Shown: one piece after another, positions 9,227 to 16,667 of the stretch | Numbering within the stretch: position 1 is the first letter of the stretch | How the letters are laid out: each line of letters begins with the position of its first letter | Assembly (NCBI GenBank): GCA_963821815.1 | Contig: CAWGFG010000006.1 | Location: forward strand, 3,968,001-4,032,000 | Source of the DNA: JASGTU01 sp963821815 | Lineage (GTDB): Bacteria; Chloroflexota; Anaerolineae; Caldilineales; Caldilineaceae | Direction of reading: 5' to 3' | Length of the DNA stretch: 64,000 nt | Program-made: the position numbers and the translations under genes | The notes under the pieces: model-generated | Seen by the model: the letters and a program-made list of their open reading frames with translations, nothing else | Databases searched by the model: none | Told to the model about the DNA's origin: nothing

Positions 9227-9622
9227 CTACAGTTGTAGCATCAGCTTTGTGGCTTCCTCCATGCTTGAGAGCTGCGCGCCGGGGCCTTTCAAAGCAGCCC
9301 GCAGTTGCGTCGTCTTCTCACGAACGTCTTTGCTGGAGCTGTGGGCAAGCGCATGCAGCGCCCCTTCTCGCAATAACATATCGTTCGAAGTGCCGCCGAT
9401 AGCCATCAACAGCGGTTTTAGCGAAGCTTCTCCAAGTTCGGCAAGTGCGGTACTGCATGCCCAACGCACGCCGGGGTCTCCATCTGTCAGGTTTTCGATG
9501 AGAGCATTAATTCCTTCCGGGGACGGGTGATGCTGCAGATAGTGTGCTGCTGCTTTCCGCTGATTTTCCGGTAGTGAATCGTTCTGCAGGGCAGCAAGCG
9601 CCTCATTAGTCGTTGACAACAT
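9227..9622 (-). CDS. HEAT-repeat protein
   Basis: A 131-residue all-helical protein with HEAT repeats: the stretches GINALIENLTDGDPGVRWACSTALAELG and LKPLLMAIGG...REGALHALAHS show the usual Asp/Arg pattern of PBS-lyase-type HEAT units. Such proteins act as binding scaffolds. I chose ATG 9622 (GAGG 7 bases upstream); a TTG at 9706 would add 28 residues of low-conservation look. It is cytoplasmic, with no signal peptide or membrane segment. Neighbours give no hint of a partner. Confidence 0.7.
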   Translation of the reverse strand: MLSTTNEALAALQNDSLPENQRKAAAHYLQHHPSPEGINALIENLTDGDPGVRWACSTALAELGEASLKPLLMAIGGTSNDMLLREGALHALAHSSSKDVREKTTQLRAALKGPGAQLSSMEEATKLMLQL

Positions 9623-10213
9623 TGTCAGCCTCGCTTTCGCTGTCCAAGTGGCACTGGCGGATTTCTCGCTCCGAAACTGTACTATCTGAGTAATACTTTC
9701 GTTCAAGACAACATCTCATTTACATATCTCGTTGGTGGTTAATCGTGTCCGTGACCAGAGCTGTGCTTTTCACAGTATATGCATAATCATCTCATGAGGC
9801 GTAGCTGATTGCAACCTATGGTCTCCCGAGTAGCACGGGAACTATTTTCGAGCGATTGCGCACCCGGCAGTGTGCGGAGACATAGTCGGCGCATCCATGT
9901 ACGGTAGGGTGCAGAACAGGCATGAGAATGAAACTTACTCAGCGATTTTCAAATCAGCGTATCTTTTTTCGAACCGCCTCGTCATTCTTATTGCAAGCGG
10001 AACGACAACCGCATTGCATGCAACTGGTCTGGTCAGGACGGGACCCCTGACTCGATCATAATGCTCCTTCTTGTGGCCATCTGACGAGTGGCCTGGGCTG
10101 TTACTGGCGAAGACACCCTCCGGCCGGTGACAGCCCACCTCCTTTTAGCGGCTAAAACCACACGAAGTAGGATCGAAAATAGATTACTTGCGCTACAAAC
10201 TTTACCGTTGTAG
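9623..10213. other. Intergenic region
   Basis: About 590 bp between two minus-strand genes. No frame here has a ribosome site plus plausible protein composition. I see no tRNA, strong hairpin or repeat. Confidence 0.4.
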
Positions 10214-11701
10214 CTAGGGAGGACTCTGCTCTGGAAAAGCGCGCTGGATGGAAGACCATGCATCTTCAGCAGTTGTCACGTCATCCAATGTCGGTGTCGC
10301 GTCGCCGTAGCGTGCGGCTATGTAGGCGTTTGTTAACGCCTGCAGACTCTCTGGGTCCGCGATGTCGTTTTGGCTGAGAAAATCCGCGTACCGGTAGGGC
10401 GTCTGTCTTCGCCGCCGTGCAAATCCCTGTTCCGCCATCTTATCTAGGAAAAGCTGATACGCTAAGCGTATTCTCTGCCGGTTCGCCTCCACACCCCTTA
10501 GAGCAAAGTAGGGGCTGTATGCATCTCTGGCATTCCCCTGCCACCGATCCCGCCAACGCTCCCATAATGAACGCGCTTGATCGAGCAGTAATTCGGAACT
10601 CAGTACAGTCTCGCGCATCTCGTCCTCGTCATCCTCGTTTCGCTTGCGAAGATAGCGCAGCGCGCCGGCAAATGCCAGCGCAATAACGAGCGCAACACCA
10701 AGGAAGACCAGCCATCGCATGGATTCTTCCACTGCCGGCGGCAGTGCGATCGGCGCCGGGTTCTCGTTGTTGTCCATGGCGTTCTTGCCCATGTCGCCCA
10801 GTCTTTCCGTGTCGAATGTAAGATTCAGACCGAGGCGGTTTTCCACCCAGTGGATCAACGGCGTGAGTACCAGAAAGACTAGATAGACTAGAGCATAGAG
10901 CACCCAGATGAGCAGTTGAGTGATGATGTTGGCAACAAAGTCGAACCAGCTAGTGACACGCGCGATTGCGTCCGGCGTTACTAAGAGCCCGAGCAGCAGA
11001 CCGATACTCAACAGCATGACGATGAGGACAATGATGCTGGCGGCCCAATAGCGATTGACGGGCAGCGAAGCGGACGGGTTGCGCGTGCCGCGGGCCATAC
11101 GCAGACCAGCCATGGCTAGCGCCAACATGCCGACACCGAAATAGAGCACAATCCATCGAATGATGGTCGGCGATAGGCCGGCTGGATCAATGCGCCCGAC
11201 GATGAGCAGGAGCACGATGGCTGCGAATCCGATGCCGAAAGCGCGCAGCACGTCGTCATGATTGGGCGCATCGCTGTCTTTCATACCCCGCAACCATAGA
11301 TACGCGGTCAACCCGGCAACCAGGACCGTAGCCGGAATCACTCCGTTCCAGTGCGTGACGATATAGCCATGCACTGCCAGCCAACGAAGATCCCATAATG
11401 CGTACTCTGCGCTGCTGAGCCGCCACCACACAGTCAGGAGAATAGCCAGAATTCCCACGCTAATGGCCAGGCTCTGCGCACGCCACGGTCGCTGTGGGTC
11501 TACGGTGATGACGCGGGCAAGGATGGCGCCTCCCGCTAGCAGCAAGATGATAGTCCACAAGGGCAGAATAGGCCGTTGCTCCGGCGGCAACAACCACCGG
11601 CTAAGCACGGTAACCCACGGCCACAGCCATATCACCCCGATTCCCAGTACGGCTATGGGCAGTGCGACTTCCTCAAGCCACGGCCAACGTCGCCAGTTCA
11701 C
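10214..11701 (-). CDS. DUF4129 multi-spanning membrane protein
   Basis: A 495-residue protein with about eight hydrophobic segments in residues 15-300, one more near 335-355, and a cytoplasmic C-terminal DUF4129 domain (about 390-480: IRLAYQLFLDKMAEQGFARR, TPYRYADFL, TNAYIAARYGD). It closes a MoxR-DUF58-DUF4129 operon. I chose GTG 11701, preceded by AAGGA at 5 bases; this overlaps the DUF58 gene by 29 bp and suggests coupled translation. An ATG at 11740 is the alternative. In related clusters this domain is often fused to, or beside, a transglutaminase-like protease, which is absent here. Its role is probably in envelope protein assembly or processing. Confidence 0.85.
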   Translation of the reverse strand: MNWRRWPWLEEVALPIAVLGIGVIWLWPWVTVLSRWLLPPEQRPILPLWTIILLLAGGAILARVITVDPQRPWRAQSLAISVGILAILLTVWWRLSSAEYALWDLRWLAVHGYIVTHWNGVIPATVLVAGLTAYLWLRGMKDSDAPNHDDVLRAFGIGFAAIVLLLIVGRIDPAGLSPTIIRWIVLYFGVGMLALAMAGLRMARGTRNPSASLPVNRYWAASIIVLIVMLLSIGLLLGLLVTPDAIARVTSWFDFVANIITQLLIWVLYALVYLVFLVLTPLIHWVENRLGLNLTFDTERLGDMGKNAMDNNENPAPIALPPAVEESMRWLVFLGVALVIALAFAGALRYLRKRNEDDEDEMRETVLSSELLLDQARSLWERWRDRWQGNARDAYSPYFALRGVEANRQRIRLAYQLFLDKMAEQGFARRRRQTPYRYADFLSQNDIADPESLQALTNAYIAARYGDATPTLDDVTTAEDAWSSIQRAFPEQSPP

Positions 11702-12890
11702 GCCATTCCTTCCTTCCGCCGATGGGGTATGTGCGCACACCGGCTGGCAATATACCTACGTCGCGTGGGCCAAGCGTGACCAGCGTTGCCGTGCTGCCAC
11801 GCTGCGTGAGGTCCATAAGCACGTGCTTCATCTCATCACTGACCACAGCCGTGACTGCCACGATAGACGTGCCGTAGGGCAGGTGGCGGCTCTCCTCCAT
11901 GAGCAGATCGGCCAGCGGCCAACGTCCATAGCCGGAGATTCTGGCCAACGACTCCAAAATATCGGTCAACTGATTTGCGCCTTGTCCAGGCCGAATGCGG
12001 AGCCGCAGTCCGCCTGGCTGCATGACTGCATTGACATACATGCCGATGGGATGACCGTTATCGTAGGCCCATTGTGCGATGGACGCTGCAGCGCTGATGG
12101 CATACTCGCGCAGCTCATAGTCCAGCCCTTCGATGAGATAGAGTGATGTGTTGACATTGACAAAAACAGCCAGTGGTCGCGACGCTGACGGTTCGAATAC
12201 CTTTGTCTGTAGGGACTGTCGGTGGGACGTCGCCTTCCAATGGATATGTCGGTAACTGTCGCCGGAAACATATGGCCGAGCGCCCATCAGCCGCAGTGGG
12301 TCCTCCACCAACCGTCGATCGGTTTTCAAATCTCCGAACGGCCGTTGTGCCGGAATGCCCATTTCCGACAATGAGAGCAGTTTTGGATAGACGAGGATGG
12401 TGTCGGTCTGCCTCAGCTCCATGTGGCGAGTGGTAAAGCCAAACAAGTCGCCGGTGACCAGCGTGGTGGGCCCGAAGCGCCATGCGCCTCGTTGCGTGCC
12501 CTGCACGGCAAATCGTCGCGTAACACGCTCGTACCAGCGTAGGGAAAGCATGTTGTGTAGGATGCGCCTGCCGGAGCGGAAGCTGTAGACGGCTTTTTCC
12601 GGCGTGACTTCCAGCGCGGATGCGAATTCATCCTCTGCGCGCAGCCAGGGCAGCGGCAGCGGCTTGGCGTTGGTCACTTGCAAGAAGAGTTCCGTGGTTT
12701 CACCGTAGAACAGGCGCGTCTTATCGAAGCGGCGCACGTACGTGAGGGCGTCGAGGCTATACTTTTGCCATAGCCAAGCTGCGCCAAGCAGTAGTCCCAT
12801 CAGGAAAGTTACCAGCAAGAGCAAATTTAGTCGCAGAGTGACAGAGACTACGAATAATATTATGAGAAGCAGCCACCAGCCTCTGTTCAC
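11673..12890 (-). CDS. DUF58 domain protein
   Basis: A 405-residue protein with two N-terminal membrane segments (about 5-38) and a DUF58 core. The signature lies near residue 205: LMGARPYVSGDSYRHIHWK, followed by the von Willebrand-like strand RPLAVFVNVN. DUF58 proteins pair with MoxR ATPases and are thought to bind the client or metal site. It begins at GTG 12890, 2 bp after the moxR stop, with GGAAG upstream inside moxR, so the two are translated together. The family is certain; the molecular role is not. Confidence 0.92.
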   Translation of the reverse strand: MNRGWWLLLIILFVVSVTLRLNLLLLVTFLMGLLLGAAWLWQKYSLDALTYVRRFDKTRLFYGETTELFLQVTNAKPLPLPWLRAEDEFASALEVTPEKAVYSFRSGRRILHNMLSLRWYERVTRRFAVQGTQRGAWRFGPTTLVTGDLFGFTTRHMELRQTDTILVYPKLLSLSEMGIPAQRPFGDLKTDRRLVEDPLRLMGARPYVSGDSYRHIHWKATSHRQSLQTKVFEPSASRPLAVFVNVNTSLYLIEGLDYELREYAISAAASIAQWAYDNGHPIGMYVNAVMQPGGLRLRIRPGQGANQLTDILESLARISGYGRWPLADLLMEESRHLPYGTSIVAVTAVVSDEMKHVLMDLTQRGSTATLVTLGPRDVGILPAGVRTYPIGGRKEWRELATLAVA

Positions 12891-12892
12891 GG

Positions 12893-13903
12893 CTACGCTT
12901 CCGGCGCTTGTTGCCAGGTCTCTTCCACAGGGGCGGGTATACTGCCGACGATGGTCTCCATCAGCTGTGACACCGTGCGCCGGTGCAGGCGCGCATCTGG
13001 GCTCAGAATCACGCGGTGGGCCAGCACGGGATGGGCAAGTTCCTGTACGTCGTCAGGGATGACGAAGGTGCGTCCACGTATGCCAGCTAGCGCCTGGCTG
13101 GTACGATAGAGGGCTAAGCTACCGCGGGGGCTGGCGCCGAGTTGCACCTCATCGTGGTCGCGCGTGGCATGGACCAGGTCCAGGATGTAGTCTTCGATGA
13201 CCGGATGCACATATACCCGTTGACATAACGCGTGCGCTCGCGACAATTCGTCCGCATCCACCAGAGGCTGAAGCCGATCCAGCGGGTTCTCTACTTTGAA
13301 ACGGCGCAGGATAGTCCGCTCCTCTTCTCGGTTCGGGTAGCCCACCGCCAACCGCATGAGAAAGCGGTCAACTTGCGCTTCCGGCAACGGGAAAGTGCCC
13401 TCCAGCTCGATAGGATTCTGTGTAGCCATCACCAGGAACGGATAGGGTAAGTGCCGGGTTTCGCCATCCACGGTTACCTGCCGTTCCTCCATTGCTTCCA
13501 GCAGTGCCGACTGGGTGCGCGGACCGGCTCGGTTGATCTCGTCCGCCAGCACCACCTGCGCCATGATAGGACCGGGACGGTACTCGAACTGACTGGTTTG
13601 CTGATTGAAGACGTTGACGCCTGTGATATCGGACGGCAGGAGATCGGGTGTGAACTGGATGCGGTTGAACGTGCAGCCGAGGGATGCAGCCAGCGACTTG
13701 GCCATCATCGTCTTGCCCACGCCGGGCACATCTTCCAGCAGCACATGGCCGTCGCAGAGCAGGGCGGTGAGCAGCAGCTCTACAGTTTCGCCTTTGCCAA
13801 CAATTACTTTCGCGATCTGTTCTGACAGTTGCGATGATAGTTGCTGTATCTTGCGGATATCCTGAGCATCAAGCACGTCGTCCTGGCGATTGGGTAGGGT
13901 CAT
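12893..13903 (-). CDS. MoxR-family AAA+ ATPase
   Basis: A 336-residue AAA+ ATPase. Walker A is LEDVPGVGKT (ending at residue 65) and Walker B is VVLADEINRA (acidic pair 121-122). The sensor and GTFPLPEAQVDRFLMR segment of the MoxR/RavA class follows, then the lid domain with LGASPRGSLAL. MoxR proteins are cytoplasmic chaperone-like ATPases that mature partner complexes, usually encoded with DUF58 proteins as here. I chose ATG 13903 after AAGG; an upstream ATG at 13948 would add 15 basic residues. It is first gene of the operon and divergent from the DUF1638 gene. Confidence 0.93.
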   Translation of the reverse strand: MTLPNRQDDVLDAQDIRKIQQLSSQLSEQIAKVIVGKGETVELLLTALLCDGHVLLEDVPGVGKTMMAKSLAASLGCTFNRIQFTPDLLPSDITGVNVFNQQTSQFEYRPGPIMAQVVLADEINRAGPRTQSALLEAMEERQVTVDGETRHLPYPFLVMATQNPIELEGTFPLPEAQVDRFLMRLAVGYPNREEERTILRRFKVENPLDRLQPLVDADELSRAHALCQRVYVHPVIEDYILDLVHATRDHDEVQLGASPRGSLALYRTSQALAGIRGRTFVIPDDVQELAHPVLAHRVILSPDARLHRRTVSQLMETIVGSIPAPVEETWQQAPEA

Positions 13904-14130
13904 ATATGGGGCCTTCTTCCTAGGGATGATGTGATCTCTATCGTACATGACCGAGCCGCCAAATGCGAAAAGCCAAGACAGCGTTTTCGCACTGCATTTT
14001 CTACGGCGGGTTTCGTCTCCTCTTTCATTACCAAAGACCTAACTCTGAAATTCTTTATAGCCTGTTGTCGAACGGTAGCGCCGACCGCATAACAGCACGT
14101 TCGATATGGCAGCCCGCTTGTGCGACTTTC

Positions 14131-14139
14131 TGGTATAAT
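14131..14139 (+). promoter_or_regulatory. Extended -10 promoter for the DUF1638 operon
   Basis: The sequence TGGTATAAT is a perfect -10 hexamer with the TG extension. No good -35 is seen at 17 bp, as is common for extended -10 promoters. It predicts a start near 14146 and a leader of about 119 bases before ATG 14265. Confidence 0.5.
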
Positions 14140-14185
14140 GACATGCATTCACGTCTCGCCATCTTCGTTCGCAACCGTTGTGCGG

Positions 14186-14231
14186 GGCTAGCTGATTATC
14201 ACGGTTTGAAACCGTGTGCGGCTAACTAGCC
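14186..14231 (+). promoter_or_regulatory. Possible structured 5' leader
   Basis: Two nested stems can form: outer GGCTAG (14186-14191) with CTAGCC (14226-14231), and an inner perfect 7-bp hairpin CACGGTT/AACCGTG (14200-14216) with a 3-base loop. It would lie in the leader of the DUF1638/UroD genes, ending 33 bases before the start codon. It does not match a riboswitch I recognise. Confidence 0.3.
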
Positions 14232-14264
14232 TAGTTACTATGCAAAACTTATGAGGTAGCATTT

Positions 14265-14999
14265 ATGCGATTATATTGTCTTGGCTGTGAGGCATTAGCT
14301 CGTCTCATTTACTGGAGCGCTGCGCAGTCGCCTCACATTGTCGATGTTGAACTGTACGAACTGGGCCTACACAACAGACCCAATAACCTACGGAACACAC
14401 TACAAGAGAAGATCAATGCCGTGTCGCCGGAGGACTACGATGCCATCGTATTGGGCTATGGCATCTGTGGAAAAGCGACCATCGGGCTCTCGTCGCCGCA
14501 CCTGCCCATGGTTATTCCCCGTGCGCACGACTGTATCACGTTGTTCCTGGGCGACCGAATGCGCTACAAGCAGGAGTTCGAGGAGAATCCCGGTACGTAC
14601 TGGTATACAATTGATTACATTGAACGCAAGAAACCCGGCGACGCCCTTGGCGCGACGTCCATGAGCACGGACAGTACGGCTGAATACGAGAAATATGTAG
14701 CGCAGTTCGGCAAGGACAACGCCGATTATCTCATGGAGGTTATGGGCGCTTGGCAGCAACACTATCAGCGCGCCGCCTATATCGATATCGGCGTCGGCGA
14801 CGGCGAACCTGTAGCAGAGATTGCAGAGGATGATGCCCAGCGACGCGGCTGGCAATTTGAGACCATGAGCGGCGATCCCACGCTTATCTATCGACTCATT
14901 ATGGGACAGTGGGACCATGACTTCCTGCAACTGGAGCCGGGTCAGACTATCGGTATGAGTTATGATGATGATGTTGTGGAAAGTGTTCCGGAACCATAA
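14265..14999 (+). CDS. DUF1638 domain protein
   Basis: A 244-residue cytoplasmic protein with the DUF1638 pattern: CLGCEALARLIY at the N-terminus, a central GYGICG...GLSS loop (about 65-77), and IPRAHDCITLFLG (about 83-95). The paired Cys and His residues suggest metal or corrinoid-related chemistry, but no function is established. In anaerobes this family often accompanies corrinoid methyltransferase genes, and here the next gene, 22 bp on, is a UroD-family protein. Start ATG 14265 follows GAGGT. Intact and of usual length. The family is confident, the function unknown. Confidence 0.85.
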   Translation: MRLYCLGCEALARLIYWSAAQSPHIVDVELYELGLHNRPNNLRNTLQEKINAVSPEDYDAIVLGYGICGKATIGLSSPHLPMVIPRAHDCITLFLGDRMRYKQEFEENPGTYWYTIDYIERKKPGDALGATSMSTDSTAEYEKYVAQFGKDNADYLMEVMGAWQQHYQRAAYIDIGVGDGEPVAEIAEDDAQRRGWQFETMSGDPTLIYRLIMGQWDHDFLQLEPGQTIGMSYDDDVVESVPEP

Positions 15000-15021
15000 G
15001 TCATAAGGGGAGAGTCCGTCG

Positions 15022-16020
15022 ATGACGAGTATGACCTCGCGTGAACGTGTGCTAACCGCCTTGCGCAGAGAAGCGCCGGACCGTGTGCCGTGGATCGAAG
15101 GCGGCGTCGATCCGCCTATCGCCCGCAAACTGGTAGGCAGCAGCGATTATACGGAGGAAGATGTTGCCGATGTTTTGGGCCTGGACAACATGATCGCGCC
15201 GCTGCTGCCGCCTCTATTCGTGGATTATGAGGAGCACGACGAGATACTCTACGTTGCGGCTCCCTGGTTGCGCACGCGCGCTGATCTCTCCAGGATGACG
15301 CTGCCCGACCCGAATGACGGCGCGCTCTATCGTGAGGCGGAAGCCGTCGTAGCGCGGAACCAGAATAACAGCGCTAACCGTGCCATCGCCGCCAAAATGC
15401 GTCTAGGCGCCTCGCCGACGCTGCTCAGTATGGGCTTGGACAACTTCTCCTATGCGCTTGCGGATGATCCCGGACTTGTTGATACGGTTTTGGGGAGGTT
15501 TGCAGACTGGACTATTGCCGTACTCGAACGCGTGCCCGAATTGGGCGCCGACTATATTTGGACGTTCGACGATATGGCGTATCGCAGCGGTCCCATGTTC
15601 TCGCCCAAGGTCTTCCGCGAGATGTTCCTGCCCCACTTGCGCAGGGTCGCCGACGCAATTCATGCCACGGGCCTGCCGTGGATATTCCATTCTGACGGTA
15701 ATCTTGTGCCGCTGCTGGACGATCTGCTCCCCCTGGGTATGCAAGGCATGCATCCGTTTGAACCGGGTCCCATGGACATCGAGGCTATGAAGGCGCAGAT
15801 CGGCCATCGTGTCGCACTGGGCGGCAACATCGACCTGCACTATACGTTGACAATGGGCACGCCGGAGGAAGTTGATGCGGAGGTGAAGCGACGCATTGAG
15901 GTGGTGGGCAAAGGCGGCGGCTATCTCATCTCCAGCGCCAATTCAATTACCGGCTACTGCCGGGTAGAAAATGTTCTCGCCATGCGCGATGCAATCCGCA
16001 AGTATGGCGTTTATGCCTAA
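15022..16020 (+). CDS. Uroporphyrinogen decarboxylase (UroD)-family protein
   Basis: A 332-residue UroD-fold (TIM barrel) protein. It starts with TSRERVLTALRREAPDRVPW, the typical opening of the MtaA/CmuA-like and catabolic branch, and has the FHSDGN strand (about 226-231) and LGGNIDL (about 272-278). It lacks the arginine-rich N-terminus of true haem-pathway HemE, and no haem genes are nearby. Relatives move methyl groups between corrinoid proteins and thiols, or have unknown roles. It is co-transcribed with the DUF1638 gene. No corrinoid-binding protein or activase is in the window, so methyl transfer is only a suggestion. Confidence 0.85.
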   Translation: MTSMTSRERVLTALRREAPDRVPWIEGGVDPPIARKLVGSSDYTEEDVADVLGLDNMIAPLLPPLFVDYEEHDEILYVAAPWLRTRADLSRMTLPDPNDGALYREAEAVVARNQNNSANRAIAAKMRLGASPTLLSMGLDNFSYALADDPGLVDTVLGRFADWTIAVLERVPELGADYIWTFDDMAYRSGPMFSPKVFREMFLPHLRRVADAIHATGLPWIFHSDGNLVPLLDDLLPLGMQGMHPFEPGPMDIEAMKAQIGHRVALGGNIDLHYTLTMGTPEEVDAEVKRRIEVVGKGGGYLISSANSITGYCRVENVLAMRDAIRKYGVYA

Positions 16021-16035
16021 GGTCTAAACTTCGGC

Positions 16036-16233
16036 TCAAGGATTCACTGAAGCCCGCAGGAGACGCTTTCCATACTGTTCCAGTCGTCGTCCGAACCACT
16101 GCTTCAGCGAAAATTTACCGAGACGAGTCCCACGCGACGACCGTTCGTAGCCAATACTGATCCGCTGCACGTCTTTGCCCATTGTGGTTTTTTGCACAGC
16201 ATTCGGTCTGCCGATTTTGTTTCGCGCGTTCAT
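16036..16233 (-). CDS. Possible small basic protein
   Basis: A 65-codon open frame rich in Arg and Lys (MNARNKIGRPN..., ...FGRRLEQYGKRLL). ATG 16233 has a strong GGTGGGGAG site 4 bases upstream, which is why I list it. I recognise no family. It lies between the end of the UroD gene and a hairpin, alone on its strand. It could be chance, since basic low-complexity frames are common on the reverse of noncoding DNA. Confidence 0.28.
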   Translation of the reverse strand: MNARNKIGRPNAVQKTTMGKDVQRISIGYERSSRGTRLGKFSLKQWFGRRLEQYGKRLLRASVNP

Positions 16234-16399
16234 GGCGCTCCCCACCCTCTAAATGCTGCACTGTCTACGATTGTTCAGCCCCGCATCCAAGAGAATAGCA
16301 CATGTGTTCTAGGTAGTCAAGCGGGAAGAAATTGTTTCCGGCAATGCTCTCCCGCACTTCGATGGCTTGTTCAACTAACGCATTACGGGAAATATGCCG

Positions 16400-16432
16400 A
16401 GCCTTCCGAAGGTTCCGAACCTTCGGAAGGCT
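16400..16432. repeat. 33-bp palindromic repeat
   Basis: Perfect 15-bp arms (16400-16414 and 16418-16432) around CCG. Each arm contains its own near-palindrome CCTTCCGAAGG, so several foldings are possible. It has no T-run on either side, so a dispersed palindromic repeat is more likely than a terminator. No second copy was found in the window. Confidence 0.55.
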
Positions 16433-16594
16433 GTATGATTCCATATACGCAAGCCAAAATTATTTGGTCAAGGTTTGTGATTGTCCTGAATTTTTTGCGG
16501 TGGAGAGATGATTGCTTCGGAGAACCGATGTCATCGTGCTTGGCTGCTGATGTATCGCTTCAGATAGACTTGATATTTCGTCTATAGATGAAAT

Positions 16595-16621
16595 GGCGGG
16601 CTGCCTTTTTGGTAGCCCGCC
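16595..16621. terminator. Hairpin terminator after the AOR gene
   Basis: An 11-bp stem GGCGGGCTGCC (16595-16605) with 16611-16621, containing one G-U pair, and a TTTTT loop. It lies 47 bases beyond the minus-strand aldehyde oxidoreductase stop. No T-run follows, so it may act with other factors. Confidence 0.5.
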
Positions 16622-16667
16622 GCAACTCTTACATATCGTACTGTTCGCTACGTAATACGGATTGTGC

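Larger units (their letters stand above)
13904..14264. other. Divergent promoter region
   Basis: This 361-bp region separates moxR (-) from the DUF1638 gene (+). It holds a clear extended -10 for the plus strand at 14131-14139 and a folded leader at 14186-14231, both listed separately. I found no gene in it. Confidence 0.5.
16234..16667. other. Intergenic region with two hairpins
   Basis: This 434-bp stretch holds a 33-bp palindrome (16400-16432) and a terminator (16595-16621), both listed. I found nothing else. Confidence 0.45.

Noticed and set aside
14400..15128. 242-codon minus-strand frame across DUF1638 and UroD
   Set aside because: The plus-strand proteins match known families over their full length, so this is a shadow frame.
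15022..16020. Haem-pathway HemE
   Set aside because: The N-terminus and context fit the catabolic or methyltransferase branch of UroD proteins and no haem genes are near.
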